Positions 26,494 to 37,496 are shown, numbered from the stretch's first letter. The stretch: DNA of 64,000 nucleotides from Chelatococcus reniformis (GCF_014640075.1 NZ_BMGG01000002.1:124001-188000); one strand, 5' to 3'. Notes: generated by a model not told the origin, from the sequence alone. Numbers and translations: made by a program.

Positions 26494-27798
26494 ATGAAGC
26501 GTCTGCTCAGCACCGGCCTCAACGCCGGCTCGGAAACCGTCGTCTCGGTCCTCGGCGGCAAGGGGTCGTATTTCGAGCTGGACGACGGCCGCCGCGTCCT
26601 CGACGGCAGCAATTCGGCCGGCGCCCTCGGCCACGGCCATCCAGAGATCGTCGCCGCCATTCGCGAGGCGGCGGCCTATCCGGCCGTCAGCGAGGGCTGG
26701 TCCTGGCGCGAGCGTGAGAAGGCAGCCGAGGACCTGATCGATGTCGCCTTCGGCGGCGAGCACGATTGGGTCGGCGCCGTGCGCTTCGGCCTCAGCGGCA
26801 GCGAGGTCAACGATCTGGCGCTGTCCCTCGGCCAGGCGCTCACCGGGCGCGCGGCGATCGCCACGCGCGAGCGCGCCTACCACGGCCTCACCGGCCTTGC
26901 TCGCGACGTGACGGTCCAGCCGCATTGGCACGGCGGGCTGTCGCGGATGGACGGCGGCGTCAGCCGCGCTGCCGCCGGCGCGCCGGTTCGCGTGCTGTCG
27001 GCGCCTGCAGGCTCGCTCTACGGCGAGCGCGTCGTCGAGTTGCCGGACGATTCGCCCGAGGCCATGCGGGCCAAGCTGGCCGACGTGTCGTCCGTCATCA
27101 TCGACTACACCCAGGGCGGCATCTATCACGACGGCGCCTACCAGGATCGGGTCGCGGCCGCCGCCCGGGCGGCGGGGGCGCTGTGGATCGCCGACGAGGT
27201 GGTGACGGGCGCCGGCCGCAGCGGTCGCTGGTTCGCCTTCCAGGGGGGCGAAAGCCGGCCCGACATGGTGACCATGGGCAAGGCGCTGGCCGGCGGCGGC
27301 GCGCCCATCGGCGCCGTCATCCTGTCCAGGGAGCTGGTGGAGCGATTGGATCGGACGAGCTGGCAGGCCTACAGCACCTTCCGCGGGCACCCGATCGCCA
27401 TGGCCGCGGTGCGCGCCTACCTGCGCATCATCGCCCGCGACAAGCTGCTCGAGCGGGTCGCCCGGCTCGGCGCGCGCGTGGGCGAGCGGCTGGTCGCCAT
27501 TGCCCAGGCTCATCCCAGCGTGGCACGGGTCGACGGCCGTGGCTTCCATTGGACCGTCGAGCTGCACGGCCCGCACTGGAAGGACTGGAGAGCGGACACG
27601 GCGGCGGAGCCGGTCGCCAGCAGGGTGGCCGCCCGGGCCCTCGCCCGCGATGTCGTCATCGGCACCAGCGGCGAGGAGACCTCCCTGTTCCTCGCGCCGT
27701 CGCTGCTGATGGAGGAGGCCGAACTGGAGCTCTTGCTCGATGTCCTCGACGATGCGCTCGGCGTCGCCGATGAAGAGTTCGCCCGCCGCGCCGGCTGA
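26494..27798 (+). CDS. Class III aminotransferase (glutamate-1-semialdehyde aminomutase-like)
   Basis: 434 residues. Fold-type I PLP enzyme: ELDDGRRVLDGSNSAGALGHGHPE near the N-terminus, DEVVTGAGRSGRWFAFQ (cofactor Asp), and the Schiff-base lysine in MVTMGKALAGGGAPIGAV, followed by YSTFRGHPIAMAAV. It transfers or moves an amino group, using an omega- or beta-amino acid in most relatives. It is the first gene of a plus-strand run through an NTF2-like protein and an IclR regulator to hydantoinase genes. That suggests it removes nitrogen from an amino acid released by ring opening. Confidence 0.87.
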   Translation: MKRLLSTGLNAGSETVVSVLGGKGSYFELDDGRRVLDGSNSAGALGHGHPEIVAAIREAAAYPAVSEGWSWREREKAAEDLIDVAFGGEHDWVGAVRFGLSGSEVNDLALSLGQALTGRAAIATRERAYHGLTGLARDVTVQPHWHGGLSRMDGGVSRAAAGAPVRVLSAPAGSLYGERVVELPDDSPEAMRAKLADVSSVIIDYTQGGIYHDGAYQDRVAAAARAAGALWIADEVVTGAGRSGRWFAFQGGESRPDMVTMGKALAGGGAPIGAVILSRELVERLDRTSWQAYSTFRGHPIAMAAVRAYLRIIARDKLLERVARLGARVGERLVAIAQAHPSVARVDGRGFHWTVELHGPHWKDWRADTAAEPVASRVAARALARDVVIGTSGEETSLFLAPSLLMEEAELELLLDVLDDALGVADEEFARRAG

Positions 27799-27823
27799 CG
27801 GCGCCACGATCTGGAGATCCGCC

Positions 27824-28201
27824 ATGCCCGACATCGCACCCGACGAGGCCGCCGTACGGCAGGTCGTGCAAGACTATTTCGACGCGCTCTACGACGGCGA
27901 CGTCGCCAAGTTCCGCGACGTCTTCCATCCGGCCTGCCGCCTGTTCACCCTGAGCGACGGCAAGCTCCTCACCCTCGACTATGAGCCCTACATGGCGCGC
28001 GTCGCGGGGCGGCCCTCGTCCGCCTCGCGAGGCGATGCGCGCGACGACGAGATCGTCCTGCTCACCGTTGCCAGCCCGACGACGGCCTTCGTGCGCGTGC
28101 GCGACTGCTACCTGCCCATGCACTTTGTCACCGACCTGTCGCTCCTCAGGGTCGACGGCCGTTGGCGAATCGTCTCCAAGCTCTGGCACACGCTGGACTG
28201 A
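27824..28201 (+). CDS. NTF2-like (SnoaL/lumazine-binding-type) protein
   Basis: 125 residues with the cone-shaped NTF2-like fold pattern: AVRQVVQDYFDALYDGDVAKFRDVFHPACRLF at the start, and the paired strands FVRVRDCYLPMHFVTDLSLLRVDGRWRIVSKLW at the end. The family includes small isomerases, hydratases and binding proteins. The ATG at 27824 has GGAG upstream and lies 25 bases after the aminotransferase. It probably belongs to the same transcript; the reaction is not predictable. Confidence 0.8.
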   Translation: MPDIAPDEAAVRQVVQDYFDALYDGDVAKFRDVFHPACRLFTLSDGKLLTLDYEPYMARVAGRPSSASRGDARDDEIVLLTVASPTTAFVRVRDCYLPMHFVTDLSLLRVDGRWRIVSKLWHTLD

Positions 28202-28209
28202 AGGCCGCT

Positions 28210-28235
28210 GGATGGCCGGGCATGTCCGGCCATCC
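28210..28235. terminator. Perfect 10-bp stem-loop between NTF2-like and IclR genes
   Basis: GGATGGCCGG and CCGGCCATCC form a 10-6-10 hairpin directly after the stop at 28201. It lacks a T-run, so it may slow or attenuate transcription or protect the upstream message rather than end it fully. Confidence 0.5.
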
Positions 28236-28276
28236 ACCCTCATGGAAACGAACCGGTCCGGGAGGTCGACGTCCGC

Positions 28277-29038
28277 ATGACCGATGAAGCCGACGATTCG
28301 CCGCTCGGCCGCTCGTTCCGCATTCTGGAGGTTCTCGCGGGCGCGCCCGAGGGCCTGAGCCTGAGCGAGATCGCCGCCGCTACCGACCTCGTCGTCGCCA
28401 CCGTCCATCGCCAACTCGCAACCCTCGCCGGCGTCGGCCTGGTGCGCAAGATCAACGCGCGCTCCTTCGCGCTGGGCGAGCGCATGTGGCGCATCGCGGC
28501 GGTGATGACGGGCGATGCCGACGTCACCTCCGCCGCCAAGCCCGTCCTGAAGGAACTCGCCGAGGCCTTTGGCGAGACCGCCTTTCTGGCGCGGCTGATC
28601 GGCAGCCAGGTGGAGATCCTGGCCATCGGCATTCCCGACACCCAGGGTCAGTCCTACGTGCAGCCCGGACGCGGAATGCCGCTGCACGCCGCCGCCTCCG
28701 GCAAGATCCTGCTGGCACTGCAGAGCGACGAGTTCGTCGACCGCTACCTGAAGCTGCCGCGGCAGGCCTACACGCAGAACACCAAGATCGACGAGGCGGA
28801 GATTCGGGCCGACATCGCGCTCGCCCGCAAGCGCCACATGGCCATCTGCGACAACGAGTTCGACCCCGGCATCCTGAGCTATGCCGGTGCCGTGCACGAT
28901 CGTCGCACGGGGCTATCCTACGCGCTGACCATCTTCGGCCTCGCCGATCGCTTCTCGCAGATCAGTCCGGCGACGGTCGAGACGCGCTTGCTCAGCGCCT
29001 GCCAGCGCCTGGGCCGTGCCCTGCGCGACCGCGGCTGA
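28277..29038 (+). CDS. IclR-family transcriptional regulator
   Basis: 253 residues. N-terminal winged helix (SFRILEVLAGAPEGLSLSEIAAATDLVVATVHRQLATL) and C-terminal effector domain with GRGMPLHAAASGKILLAL and the late FDPGILSYAGAVHDRRTG. IclR proteins bind small catabolic acids and regulate adjacent operons. It lies between the aminotransferase pair and the hydantoinase/Dpp operon and is the natural regulator of both. GGAGGT precedes the ATG. Confidence 0.9.
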   Translation: MTDEADDSPLGRSFRILEVLAGAPEGLSLSEIAAATDLVVATVHRQLATLAGVGLVRKINARSFALGERMWRIAAVMTGDADVTSAAKPVLKELAEAFGETAFLARLIGSQVEILAIGIPDTQGQSYVQPGRGMPLHAAASGKILLALQSDEFVDRYLKLPRQAYTQNTKIDEAEIRADIALARKRHMAICDNEFDPGILSYAGAVHDRRTGLSYALTIFGLADRFSQISPATVETRLLSACQRLGRALRDRG

Positions 29039-29281
29039 GCGCTACGCCTCCCAAGTTCAACGGCCAAAACGGTGGTGATCGCACGGGTGCTGCCGCGCGG
29101 CCTCACATTGGCGCGTCTCTCGCCGATGGGAGTTCTTGCCCAGTCGCCCTCTGCCAAGTCGCCCTCTTGCCAGTCGGTCGCCTGCGAGCGCGAGGCGACA
29201 CGTAGGGACTTGACCCGATCAACAGATTTTCCGTAAAAAGAGATAAGTTCTCGTTTTTCGAAATCGCGTGGAGAAATCCGG
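29039..29281. promoter_or_regulatory. Promoter region of the hydantoinase/Dpp operon
   Basis: 243 bp without a gene. It contains short tandem words (GTCGCCCTCT repeated near 29141-29166), a TTGACC hexamer (29211-29216) that could be a -35 element, and an AT-rich inverted repeat AAAAAGAGA/TCTCGTTTTT at 29235-29258 with one bulge. The last overlaps the TTTTTCGAAAT motif at 29254-29264. The cluster of sites just before the hydantoinase start suggests regulator binding. Confidence 0.45.
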
Positions 29282-31297
29282 TTGGCTGGCTGGCGTCTGG
29301 GAATCGATATCGGCGGCACCTTCACCGACGTGATCGCGGTGGCGGGCGACGGCTCGGCGCGCCGCTCCGCCAAGGTGCCGAGCCGGCCGGCCGAGCCGGT
29401 GCGGGCCATCGTCGACGCCATCGCGGCGGTCGACCTCTCCTGGGACGAGGTGGAGGAGATCGTCCACGGCACCACCATCGTCACCAACGACATCGTCGAG
29501 CAGCGCTTCCGCCCCTGCGCCCTGATCGCTACCCGCGGCTTCAGCGACACCATCGAGATCGGCCGGGGCTCGCGCCGCCATCTCTATCGGCTCGACCTGC
29601 CGCCCCGCGCCGCCCCGCTCGTGGCGCCCGCGCATCGCTTCGAGGTGGAGGAGCGCATGGCGTCTGGCGGCCGCGTTGTCGTGGACCTCACGGAAGCCGA
29701 GATCGAGCGCGTCGTCGCCGAAGTGCGCGCGGCCGGCCTCGACACGGTTGCGGTCTGCCTGCTGCACGCCTTCACCAATCCGGAGCACGAGGTGCGGCTC
29801 GGGGCGGCGCTGCGGCGGCGGATCGCCAATGTCAGCCTGTCGCACGAGCTGAGCCCGGAGTTCCGCGAGTTCGAGCGCATGAGCACCACCGTGCTCAACG
29901 CCATGATGATGGCCAAGATCAAGCAGCACCTGGCCCGCATCGCCGAGCGCAAGCCGCCGGCCAGCCGCGTCCACCTGATGCATTCGGCGAGCGGCATGGC
30001 CTCGCCCGAGCTGATCGCCGAGCGGCCGCTGATGCTGGCCATGTCGGGCCCGGCGGCCGGGGTCTCGGCCAGCTGCCGCAGCGCCCGTGAGCTCGGCATT
30101 GCCCATGCGCTCACCTTCGACATGGGCGGCACCACCACGGACGTCTGCCTGATCGTCGACGGCAAGGCTCAGATCGCCGCTAACCGCGACCTCGGCGGCC
30201 AGCGCATCCGCATGCCCATGGTGGCGGTGGACTCGATCGGCGCAGGGGGCGGCTCCATCGCCCGGCTGGTGAGCGGCGCCCTCGTGGTCGGGCCGCAGAG
30301 CGCCGGGGCAAGCCCCGGCCCGGCCTGTTACGGACAGGGGGGTGAGCGGCCGACCGTCGCCGATGCCGATCTCCTGCTCGGCTACCTCAACCCGGATCGC
30401 ACCCTCGGCAAGTCCGTGAAGCTGTCCAGCGCGCGCGCCGCGGAGGTCGTGGGCCGGCTGGCCGCCGACATGGGCTTCACCCTCGTCGACGCGGCGGTCG
30501 GCATCGCACGCGTGGTCAGCGCCAACATGGCCCGCGCCCTGCGCCGCGCGACGGTCGAGCGCGGCCTCGATATCCGCCAGTTCGACATGATCGCCTTTGG
30601 TGGCGCGGGGCCCATGCACGCGGCCGAGGTGGCACGCCTCTGCGGCATCGGCCGCCTCGTCATCCCGGCCTTTTCAAGCGGCTTCTCGGCGCTCGGATGT
30701 GTCGATGCAACAATGTCATATGCGCGCCAGCTCACTGTAAACATGAAATCGCTGGCGTGGGACCAAACGCGTCTTGACGGGTTGCTTGCGGGGCAGACCG
30801 AGGCGCTCGCCGCCTCTCTCACGGCCGCCGGCCACGGCCGCGAGACCCTCGCGGTGGTGCACACCGCCGGCATCCGCTACAGCGGCCAGAGCTACGAGAC
30901 CCCGATCACCGCGGCCGCCCTCCACGACCCGCAGGTGTTGGGGCAGCAGTTCGACGAGGCCCACCGCGCCCTCTACGGCTACGCCACGGGCGAGCCGTGG
31001 GAGCTCGTCTCGGTGCGCACCGAGGTGTCGGCGCCGGAGCGGCCGAGCGAACCCCATGTCATCGTCGGCACGGATGCTCCACCGGCGGCCGCCGCACCGC
31101 CGCGCATCGTCACCTTCGAGGACGGCACCAGCGCCAGCGTAACGGTGCTCGACCGCGACACTCTGCCGGTTCACGTGCGCATGCCCGGCCCGCTGGTGAT
31201 CGAGGACGAGTGGTCCACGGTCATCGTGCCCCCCCGCGACACCGCCTGGATGGACGGACGCGGCAACCTCCACATCGCCGTGAGCCTCGCCCGATGA
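29282..31297 (+). CDS. hyuA: Hydantoinase A / oxoprolinase-type subunit
   Basis: 671 residues from a TTG start (LAGWRLGIDIGGTFTDV) with GGAG upstream; no ATG or GTG fits better. It has Hydant_A_N (FTDVIAV, then EEIVHGTTIVTNDIVEQ) and Hydantoinase_A (actin-like ATPase, FDMGGTTTDVCLIVDG, DSIGAGGGSIARL, FGGAGPMHAAEVARL). With HyuB it hydrolyses cyclic amides such as N-methylhydantoin, 5-oxoproline or related imides with ATP. The four-base ATGA overlap with the next gene and the Dpp genes downstream suggest uptake and ring opening of one substrate. Confidence 0.9.
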   Translation: MAGWRLGIDIGGTFTDVIAVAGDGSARRSAKVPSRPAEPVRAIVDAIAAVDLSWDEVEEIVHGTTIVTNDIVEQRFRPCALIATRGFSDTIEIGRGSRRHLYRLDLPPRAAPLVAPAHRFEVEERMASGGRVVVDLTEAEIERVVAEVRAAGLDTVAVCLLHAFTNPEHEVRLGAALRRRIANVSLSHELSPEFREFERMSTTVLNAMMMAKIKQHLARIAERKPPASRVHLMHSASGMASPELIAERPLMLAMSGPAAGVSASCRSARELGIAHALTFDMGGTTTDVCLIVDGKAQIAANRDLGGQRIRMPMVAVDSIGAGGGSIARLVSGALVVGPQSAGASPGPACYGQGGERPTVADADLLLGYLNPDRTLGKSVKLSSARAAEVVGRLAADMGFTLVDAAVGIARVVSANMARALRRATVERGLDIRQFDMIAFGGAGPMHAAEVARLCGIGRLVIPAFSSGFSALGCVDATMSYARQLTVNMKSLAWDQTRLDGLLAGQTEALAASLTAAGHGRETLAVVHTAGIRYSGQSYETPITAAALHDPQVLGQQFDEAHRALYGYATGEPWELVSVRTEVSAPERPSEPHVIVGTDAPPAAAAPPRIVTFEDGTSASVTVLDRDTLPVHVRMPGPLVIEDEWSTVIVPPRDTAWMDGRGNLHIAVSLAR

Positions 31298-32877
31298 GCC
31301 TCGATCCCGTCTCGCTCGAAGTCATCCGCAACGGCCTCGCCGCCATCGCCGAAGAGATGTCGATGGTGGTGATGCGGGCGGCCCGCTCGCCGCTGCTGCG
31401 CGAAGCGGGCGACCACTCCTCGGCGCTCACCGACCGCCATGGCTATCTGGTGGCCCAGGGCCAGGACGTGCCGGTACATCTGGGCGTGCTGAGCTTCACC
31501 GTGCGTGAGTTTCTGCGGGTCGTGCCCGCCGGGAAGCTGACGCCCGGCGACGTCTGGATCGTCAACACGCCGGAGGTGGGCGGCAACCATCTGCCCGACG
31601 TCAAGCTGATCCGGCCGGTGTTCTCGGGCGCGACGCTCTACGCCTTTGCCATCAGCCTGGCGCATTGGGCCGACATCGGCGGCGCCATGCCGGGCAGCTA
31701 CTACGCGGCGGCGCGCGACGCCTGGCAGGAAGGTCTCCGCATACCGCCCGTCCGCCTGGTTGCGGGCGACGCCATCGACGAGGAGAAGATGGGCTTCATC
31801 CTCGCCAACGTGCGCGGACCGGACGAGCGGCGAGGCGACATCCTGGCCCAGGTTGCCGCCACGCGGGTGGCGGCGCGCCGGCTCGAGGAGCTCGACGGCC
31901 AATACGGCGCCGATTTTCTGATCGCCGCCTTCGACGCCATTCACGACCGCGCCGAGCGGCAGATGCGCGAGGCCATCACGGCGATCCCGGACGGCAGCTA
32001 CACCGGCGTCGACTATATGGACGATGACTGCAACGGCGGCGCGCCGGTGCCGATCCGCGTCACCGTCACCGTCGCCGGCGACGAGGCGACCTTCGATTTC
32101 ACCGCGAGCGCCGACGCGGTGCCCGGGCCCCTCAACACCACGCGCTTCATCGCGGGGGCGGCGGTGTTCTATGTCATGCGCGCGCTGTTCGGGCCCGAGA
32201 TCCAGGCGAGCGCCGGCTGCTATCGGCCGCTCACGGTGATCACCCGGCCCGGATCGATCCTCGACGCCGGCCCCATGGCGCCCGTGGTCGGTGGCAACCA
32301 CGAGACCTGCCAGCGCGTGGCGGATGCCGTCTTCGACAGCCTGATCCCGGTCGCGGTGGATCGCATGAGCGCGGGCGGTCCCACCACCGCCGGCCTGCTC
32401 ATCTTCGGCATGCAGCGTCCCGACGGCGCCTGGTCGACCTTCTACGAAGTGCATTCGGGCGGCGAGGGGGCCCGCATCGACCGCGATGGCATGGCCGCCA
32501 CCCGCGTGCACCTCGCGAATGTCATGAACACGCCGGCGGAGGTGATCGAGATGGAATATCCGATCACCGTCGAGTTTCAGGCCATCCGGCGCGGCTCCGG
32601 GGGCGCCGGCGCCCATCGGGGCGGCGACGGCATCCGCCGCGGCTACCGCATGCGCGCCGACGACGTCTCGCTGACCACCATGTTCGAACGCGCCGTGGTG
32701 CCGCCCTACGGCCTGGCCGGAGGCGATGCCGGCCTGCCGTTCACCGTCAAGCTGATCGCCGCGGGCGGCCAGGAACAGACCCTGGGCGGCAAGCAGAACA
32801 TCCGCATCAACGCCGGCGATCTGGTCATCGCCGAGACCTGCGGCGGCGGCGGCTACGGGCGAGCACCGGAGCACTGA
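31294..32877 (+). CDS. hyuB: Hydantoinase B / oxoprolinase-type subunit
   Basis: 527 residues, Hydantoinase_B fold: DPVSLEVIRNGLAAIAEEMS at the start, EAGDHSSALTDRHGYLVAQGQDVPVHLG, HWADIGGAMPGSYY, the central NTTRFIAGAAVFY and the late RRGSGGAGAHRGGDGIRRGY. It is the partner of HyuA in ATP-dependent ring opening. It starts within the hyuA stop (ATGA), so the two are made in a coupled ratio. Confidence 0.92.
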   Translation: MSLDPVSLEVIRNGLAAIAEEMSMVVMRAARSPLLREAGDHSSALTDRHGYLVAQGQDVPVHLGVLSFTVREFLRVVPAGKLTPGDVWIVNTPEVGGNHLPDVKLIRPVFSGATLYAFAISLAHWADIGGAMPGSYYAAARDAWQEGLRIPPVRLVAGDAIDEEKMGFILANVRGPDERRGDILAQVAATRVAARRLEELDGQYGADFLIAAFDAIHDRAERQMREAITAIPDGSYTGVDYMDDDCNGGAPVPIRVTVTVAGDEATFDFTASADAVPGPLNTTRFIAGAAVFYVMRALFGPEIQASAGCYRPLTVITRPGSILDAGPMAPVVGGNHETCQRVADAVFDSLIPVAVDRMSAGGPTTAGLLIFGMQRPDGAWSTFYEVHSGGEGARIDRDGMAATRVHLANVMNTPAEVIEMEYPITVEFQAIRRGSGGAGAHRGGDGIRRGYRMRADDVSLTTMFERAVVPPYGLAGGDAGLPFTVKLIAAGGQEQTLGGKQNIRINAGDLVIAETCGGGGYGRAPEH

Positions 32878-32911
32878 CGAGCGGTCCAACCACAACGAGG
32901 GGAGCGCAAAC

Positions 32912-34522
32912 ATGAAGAGACGTGAGTTCCTGGGTGGCACCATCGCCGCCGGTGCGACCATGGTCGGTCTGCGGTCCGGCATGGGCCCGGCCTTGGCGCA
33001 GGGGCGCAGCAATGTCATCCGCGTGCTGCTGGAGGACGGCCCGAACACCTTCGATCCGGCCGGGACCGGCTACAATACCGCGGCCGTCAGCATCACCTGG
33101 AATGTCTACGATCGGCTGGTGAGCTTCGCCAGCGCGCCCATCGAGGGCGAACCCGGCGCCTTCACCTACGATTACGGCACCATCGTGGGGCAGGCGGCCG
33201 AGAGCTACACAGTGTCGCCGGACGGGCGCTCGATCACCTTCAAGCTGCGGCCCGGCGCCACCTTCCACGACGGCAGTCCCGTCACGGCCGCGGACGTCAA
33301 ATGGTCGCTGGACCGCTGCATGACGGTACCGACCGCCAAAGCGCAGTTGGGCACCGGCTCGCTGCGCGATCCGGCGCAGTTCGTCGTGATCGACGACATG
33401 ACCATCCGCGTCGACACGGAGAAGGCCGACCGCTTCACGCTGCCCAACCTCGCCATCGTCTTTCCCGCGATCTTCAATTCCAAGTTGGCCAAGCAGCACG
33501 CGACCGACAGCGATCCGTGGGCGCAGGAATGGCTGAAGACCAACACTGCCGGCGGCGGTCCGTTCAAGCTGGCCAGCTACCAGGCCGGCCAGCAGTTCGT
33601 GCTGGAACGCTTTGCCGATTGGAAGAACGGTCCCATCGAGAGCCAAGCGCGCATCCTTTGCCAGGTGGTGCCGATCGCCTCCAGTCGCCGTGCCGCCGCC
33701 CAACGCGGCGAGGCCGACATCGTGCGCGGCCTCGCCGGCCGCGATATCGAGAGCCTGCTGGCGGGCGGCAAGACGCGCGTGCTCGGCATCCCCAATCCCA
33801 ATGGCATCACCTTCATCGCCATGAACACGCAGTTGGCGCCTTTCGATAACGTGAAGGTGCGTCAGGCCATGGCTTACGCCACGCCCTACCAGCAGATGTT
33901 CGAGTCGGTGCTCTACAAGCGCGGCCGGGCGCTGTTCGGCGGCTCGGCCTCGACCGACAGCACGGCCTGGCCGACACCGCTGCCCTATGTCACCGATCTC
34001 GCCAAGGCCAAGGCACTGCTTGCCGAGGCCGGCCTGGGCGACGGGTTCGAGACCACGTTCTCCATCGATGCGGGGGACGCGGCGCTATCGGAGCCCATGG
34101 GCATCCTGATGCAGGAAGCGCTCGGCAAGGTCGGCGTCAAGGCGTCGATCAACAAGGTGCCCGCCGGCCAGATGGGCACCCTCCAAGCCGAGAAGAAGCT
34201 CGCCATGTTCATCGGCGTCGGCAACGCCTGGCTGCGCAACCCCGACTACTTCTTCCGCGTCTTCTACAACGGGGCATCGCGCTGGAACTACGGCAACTTC
34301 AAGAACGCCGAGATGGAGAAGCTGGTGGCCGAAACCCGCTTCGAGAGCGATCCCGCCGTCTATGCGGCCAAGGTCCAGCGCATGATCGAGATCGCCAAGG
34401 CCGACGTGCCGATGATCACCCTGTGGTCGCCATTCCAGGATACCGCTCTGAGCAAGGCCATGAGCGGCTACACCTACATGTTCCACAACGCGCTCGAGCT
34501 CAGGCACCTGACCAAGGCATGA
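32912..34522 (+). CDS. ABC transporter substrate-binding protein, dipeptide/oligopeptide type
   Basis: 536 residues, SBP_bac_5 family. The N-terminus MKRREFLGGTIAAGATMVG has a twin-arginine-like motif, suggesting Tat export. The mature region shows TFDPAGTGYNTAAVS, SITFKLRPGATFHDGSPVTAADVKWSLDR and AMNTQLAPFDNVKVRQAMAYA. It is the receptor of the Dpp importer encoded next, and likely binds the amide or peptide-like substrate processed by HyuAB. GAGGGGAG lies upstream. Confidence 0.9.
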   Translation: MKRREFLGGTIAAGATMVGLRSGMGPALAQGRSNVIRVLLEDGPNTFDPAGTGYNTAAVSITWNVYDRLVSFASAPIEGEPGAFTYDYGTIVGQAAESYTVSPDGRSITFKLRPGATFHDGSPVTAADVKWSLDRCMTVPTAKAQLGTGSLRDPAQFVVIDDMTIRVDTEKADRFTLPNLAIVFPAIFNSKLAKQHATDSDPWAQEWLKTNTAGGGPFKLASYQAGQQFVLERFADWKNGPIESQARILCQVVPIASSRRAAAQRGEADIVRGLAGRDIESLLAGGKTRVLGIPNPNGITFIAMNTQLAPFDNVKVRQAMAYATPYQQMFESVLYKRGRALFGGSASTDSTAWPTPLPYVTDLAKAKALLAEAGLGDGFETTFSIDAGDAALSEPMGILMQEALGKVGVKASINKVPAGQMGTLQAEKKLAMFIGVGNAWLRNPDYFFRVFYNGASRWNYGNFKNAEMEKLVAETRFESDPAVYAAKVQRMIEIAKADVPMITLWSPFQDTALSKAMSGYTYMFHNALELRHLTKA

Positions 34523-34550
34523 GGTGGGCCCTACCGCTCCGGATCGTTCC

Positions 34551-35576
34551 ATGCGCCATAAGGGACTGAGGATCCTCCTTGCGCGGATCGCGACCACGAT
34601 CCCCATTCTGTTCGGGGTCGTCGTGGTCACCTTCGCGCTGATCCGGTCGCTGCCCGGCGATCCGGCCGTCTACTATGCCAGCGGCCCCGGCGCAGGGCCG
34701 GCGGAGATCGAGGCGGTGCGCCGCCAGCTCGGCCTCGATCGCAGCCTCGTCGAGCAGTTCTGGCGCTACCTCGTCGAGCTCGGCTCCGGCCGGTTCGGCA
34801 ATTCGCTCCAGACCGGCCAGCCGGTGCTCGCCGACTTTGCGCAGAGACTGCCGGCGACGCTCGAACTCGCCATCCTGGCCTTCGCCATGGGCGTCGGCAC
34901 GGCTATTCCCCTCGGTATCCTGGCCGCCGTCAAGCGCGACGGCTGGATCGACCAGCTCTGCCGGGTGCTGTCGTCGACGGCGGCCGCGATGCCCGGCTTC
35001 TTCTTCGGCCTGATCCTGATCTACTTCTTCTATTTCCTGGCCGGGGTGGCGCCGGAGCCGATCGGGCGGCTGCCCGGCTGGGCGCTCCCGCCACCGGTCG
35101 TCACCGGCTTCATGACCATCGACTGCCTGCTGGCCGGGGACGTCGAGCTGTTCTGGGCGGCGCTCGGCAAGATGATCCTGCCGGCCGCGTCCATGGCCAT
35201 CTTCGCCATCGCCCCGCTGCTGCGCATGATGCGCGGCGGCATGATCGATGCGCTCGACAGCGACTACGTCACCGCCTCGCGCGCCTTCGGCCTGTCCCGG
35301 ACGCGGGTGCTGTTGGGCTATGCCCTGCCCAACGCGCTGCTGCCGGTGCTCGCCACCATGGGCATGGTGCTCTCCACCATGATCGGCGCCAACATCATGA
35401 TCGAGAAACTGTTCGCCTGGCCGGGGATCGGCGCCTACGCGATCAATGCCTTGATCGGGCTGGACTATGCGCCGGTGCAGGCCTTCGTGCTGATCGTCGC
35501 CGTGCTGTTCGTGCTCATGACGCTCGCCATCGATCTCATCTCGTCCGCGGTCGATCCGCGCTACGGCCAGGGCTAA
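34551..35576 (+). CDS. ABC transporter permease DppB/OppB type
   Basis: 341 residues from the ATG at 34551; an in-frame GTG at 34524 would add nine residues. The N-terminal helix LLARIATTIPILFGVVVVTFALIRSLPGDPA with the characteristic LPGDP is diagnostic of DppB. The coupling loop is DALDSDYVTASRAFGLSRTRVLLGYALPNA. It forms the membrane channel with the next gene product. Confidence 0.9.
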   Translation: MRHKGLRILLARIATTIPILFGVVVVTFALIRSLPGDPAVYYASGPGAGPAEIEAVRRQLGLDRSLVEQFWRYLVELGSGRFGNSLQTGQPVLADFAQRLPATLELAILAFAMGVGTAIPLGILAAVKRDGWIDQLCRVLSSTAAAMPGFFFGLILIYFFYFLAGVAPEPIGRLPGWALPPPVVTGFMTIDCLLAGDVELFWAALGKMILPAASMAIFAIAPLLRMMRGGMIDALDSDYVTASRAFGLSRTRVLLGYALPNALLPVLATMGMVLSTMIGANIMIEKLFAWPGIGAYAINALIGLDYAPVQAFVLIVAVLFVLMTLAIDLISSAVDPRYGQG

Positions 35577-35580
35577 CGCG

Positions 35581-36419
35581 ATGCGGAGCGATGCCCTGGC
35601 CTTCATCGTCCGGCGCAACGTGATCACCACCGTCGCCGCGGTGCTGATCGTGCTGCTCGTCGTCATCGCCATCGTCGGGCCGGCGCTGGTGCCCTACGAC
35701 CCCCTGGCAACGAGCGCCACCGAGGTGCTGATGCCGCCGTCGGCCCGCCATTGGTTCGGCACCGACGGCCTGGGGCGCGACATCTTCAGCCGCGTCATCG
35801 TGGCGGCGCGGCTCGACATCGCCATCGCCGTGTCCGCCGTGGCGCTCTCGGCCGTGGTCGGCGTCTCGATCGGTGCCGTCAGCGGCTATGTCGGCGGCGC
35901 GCTCGACCGGGTCCTCAGCCGTGTCGTCGACGTGATGATGGCCTTTCCGCTGTTCGTGGCGGCCATGGCGCTGGTCGCCGTCTTCGGCAACTCGGTGAAG
36001 AGCATCGTGCTGGCGACGGCGATCATCAACCTGCCGTTCTACTTCCGGCTGATCCGCGCCGAGATCATGGCGCGCCGGTCGATCGGCTACGTGGAGGCGG
36101 CCGTCATCACGGGCAACAGCGCAACCAACGTCATCTTCCGCTTCCTGGTGCCCAATTCGCTGCCGCCCGTGATCGTGCAGGTCTCGCTCAACCTGGGCTG
36201 GGCGATCCTCAACGCCTCCGGGCTCGCCTTCATCGGGCTCGGCGTGGCGCCGCCCACGCCCGAATGGGGCATCATGATCCAAGAGGGGGCGGCGCTGATG
36301 CTGTCGGGTGAGTGGTGGGTGGTGGTCTTTCCCGGCCTCGCCCTGGTGCTGTCGGTGTTCTGCTTCAGCCTTCTCGGCGACGGCATCCGCGACGTCATCG
36401 ATCCGAGGCGCCGCAGCTG

Positions 36420-36420
<1 letters not shown>
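35581..36420 (+). CDS. ABC transporter permease DppC/OppC type
   Basis: 279 residues. A typical DppC N-terminus (one helix, then PYDPLATSATEVLMPPSARHWFGTDGLGRDIFSRVI) is followed by the permease domain with GYVEAAVITGNSATNVIFRFLVPN and FIGLGVAPPTPEWGIMI. It is paired with DppB, four bases downstream of it, and its stop overlaps the start of the ATPase gene by one base (TGATG). Confidence 0.92.
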
Positions 36421-37495
<1,075 letters not shown>

Positions 37496-37496
<1 letters not shown>

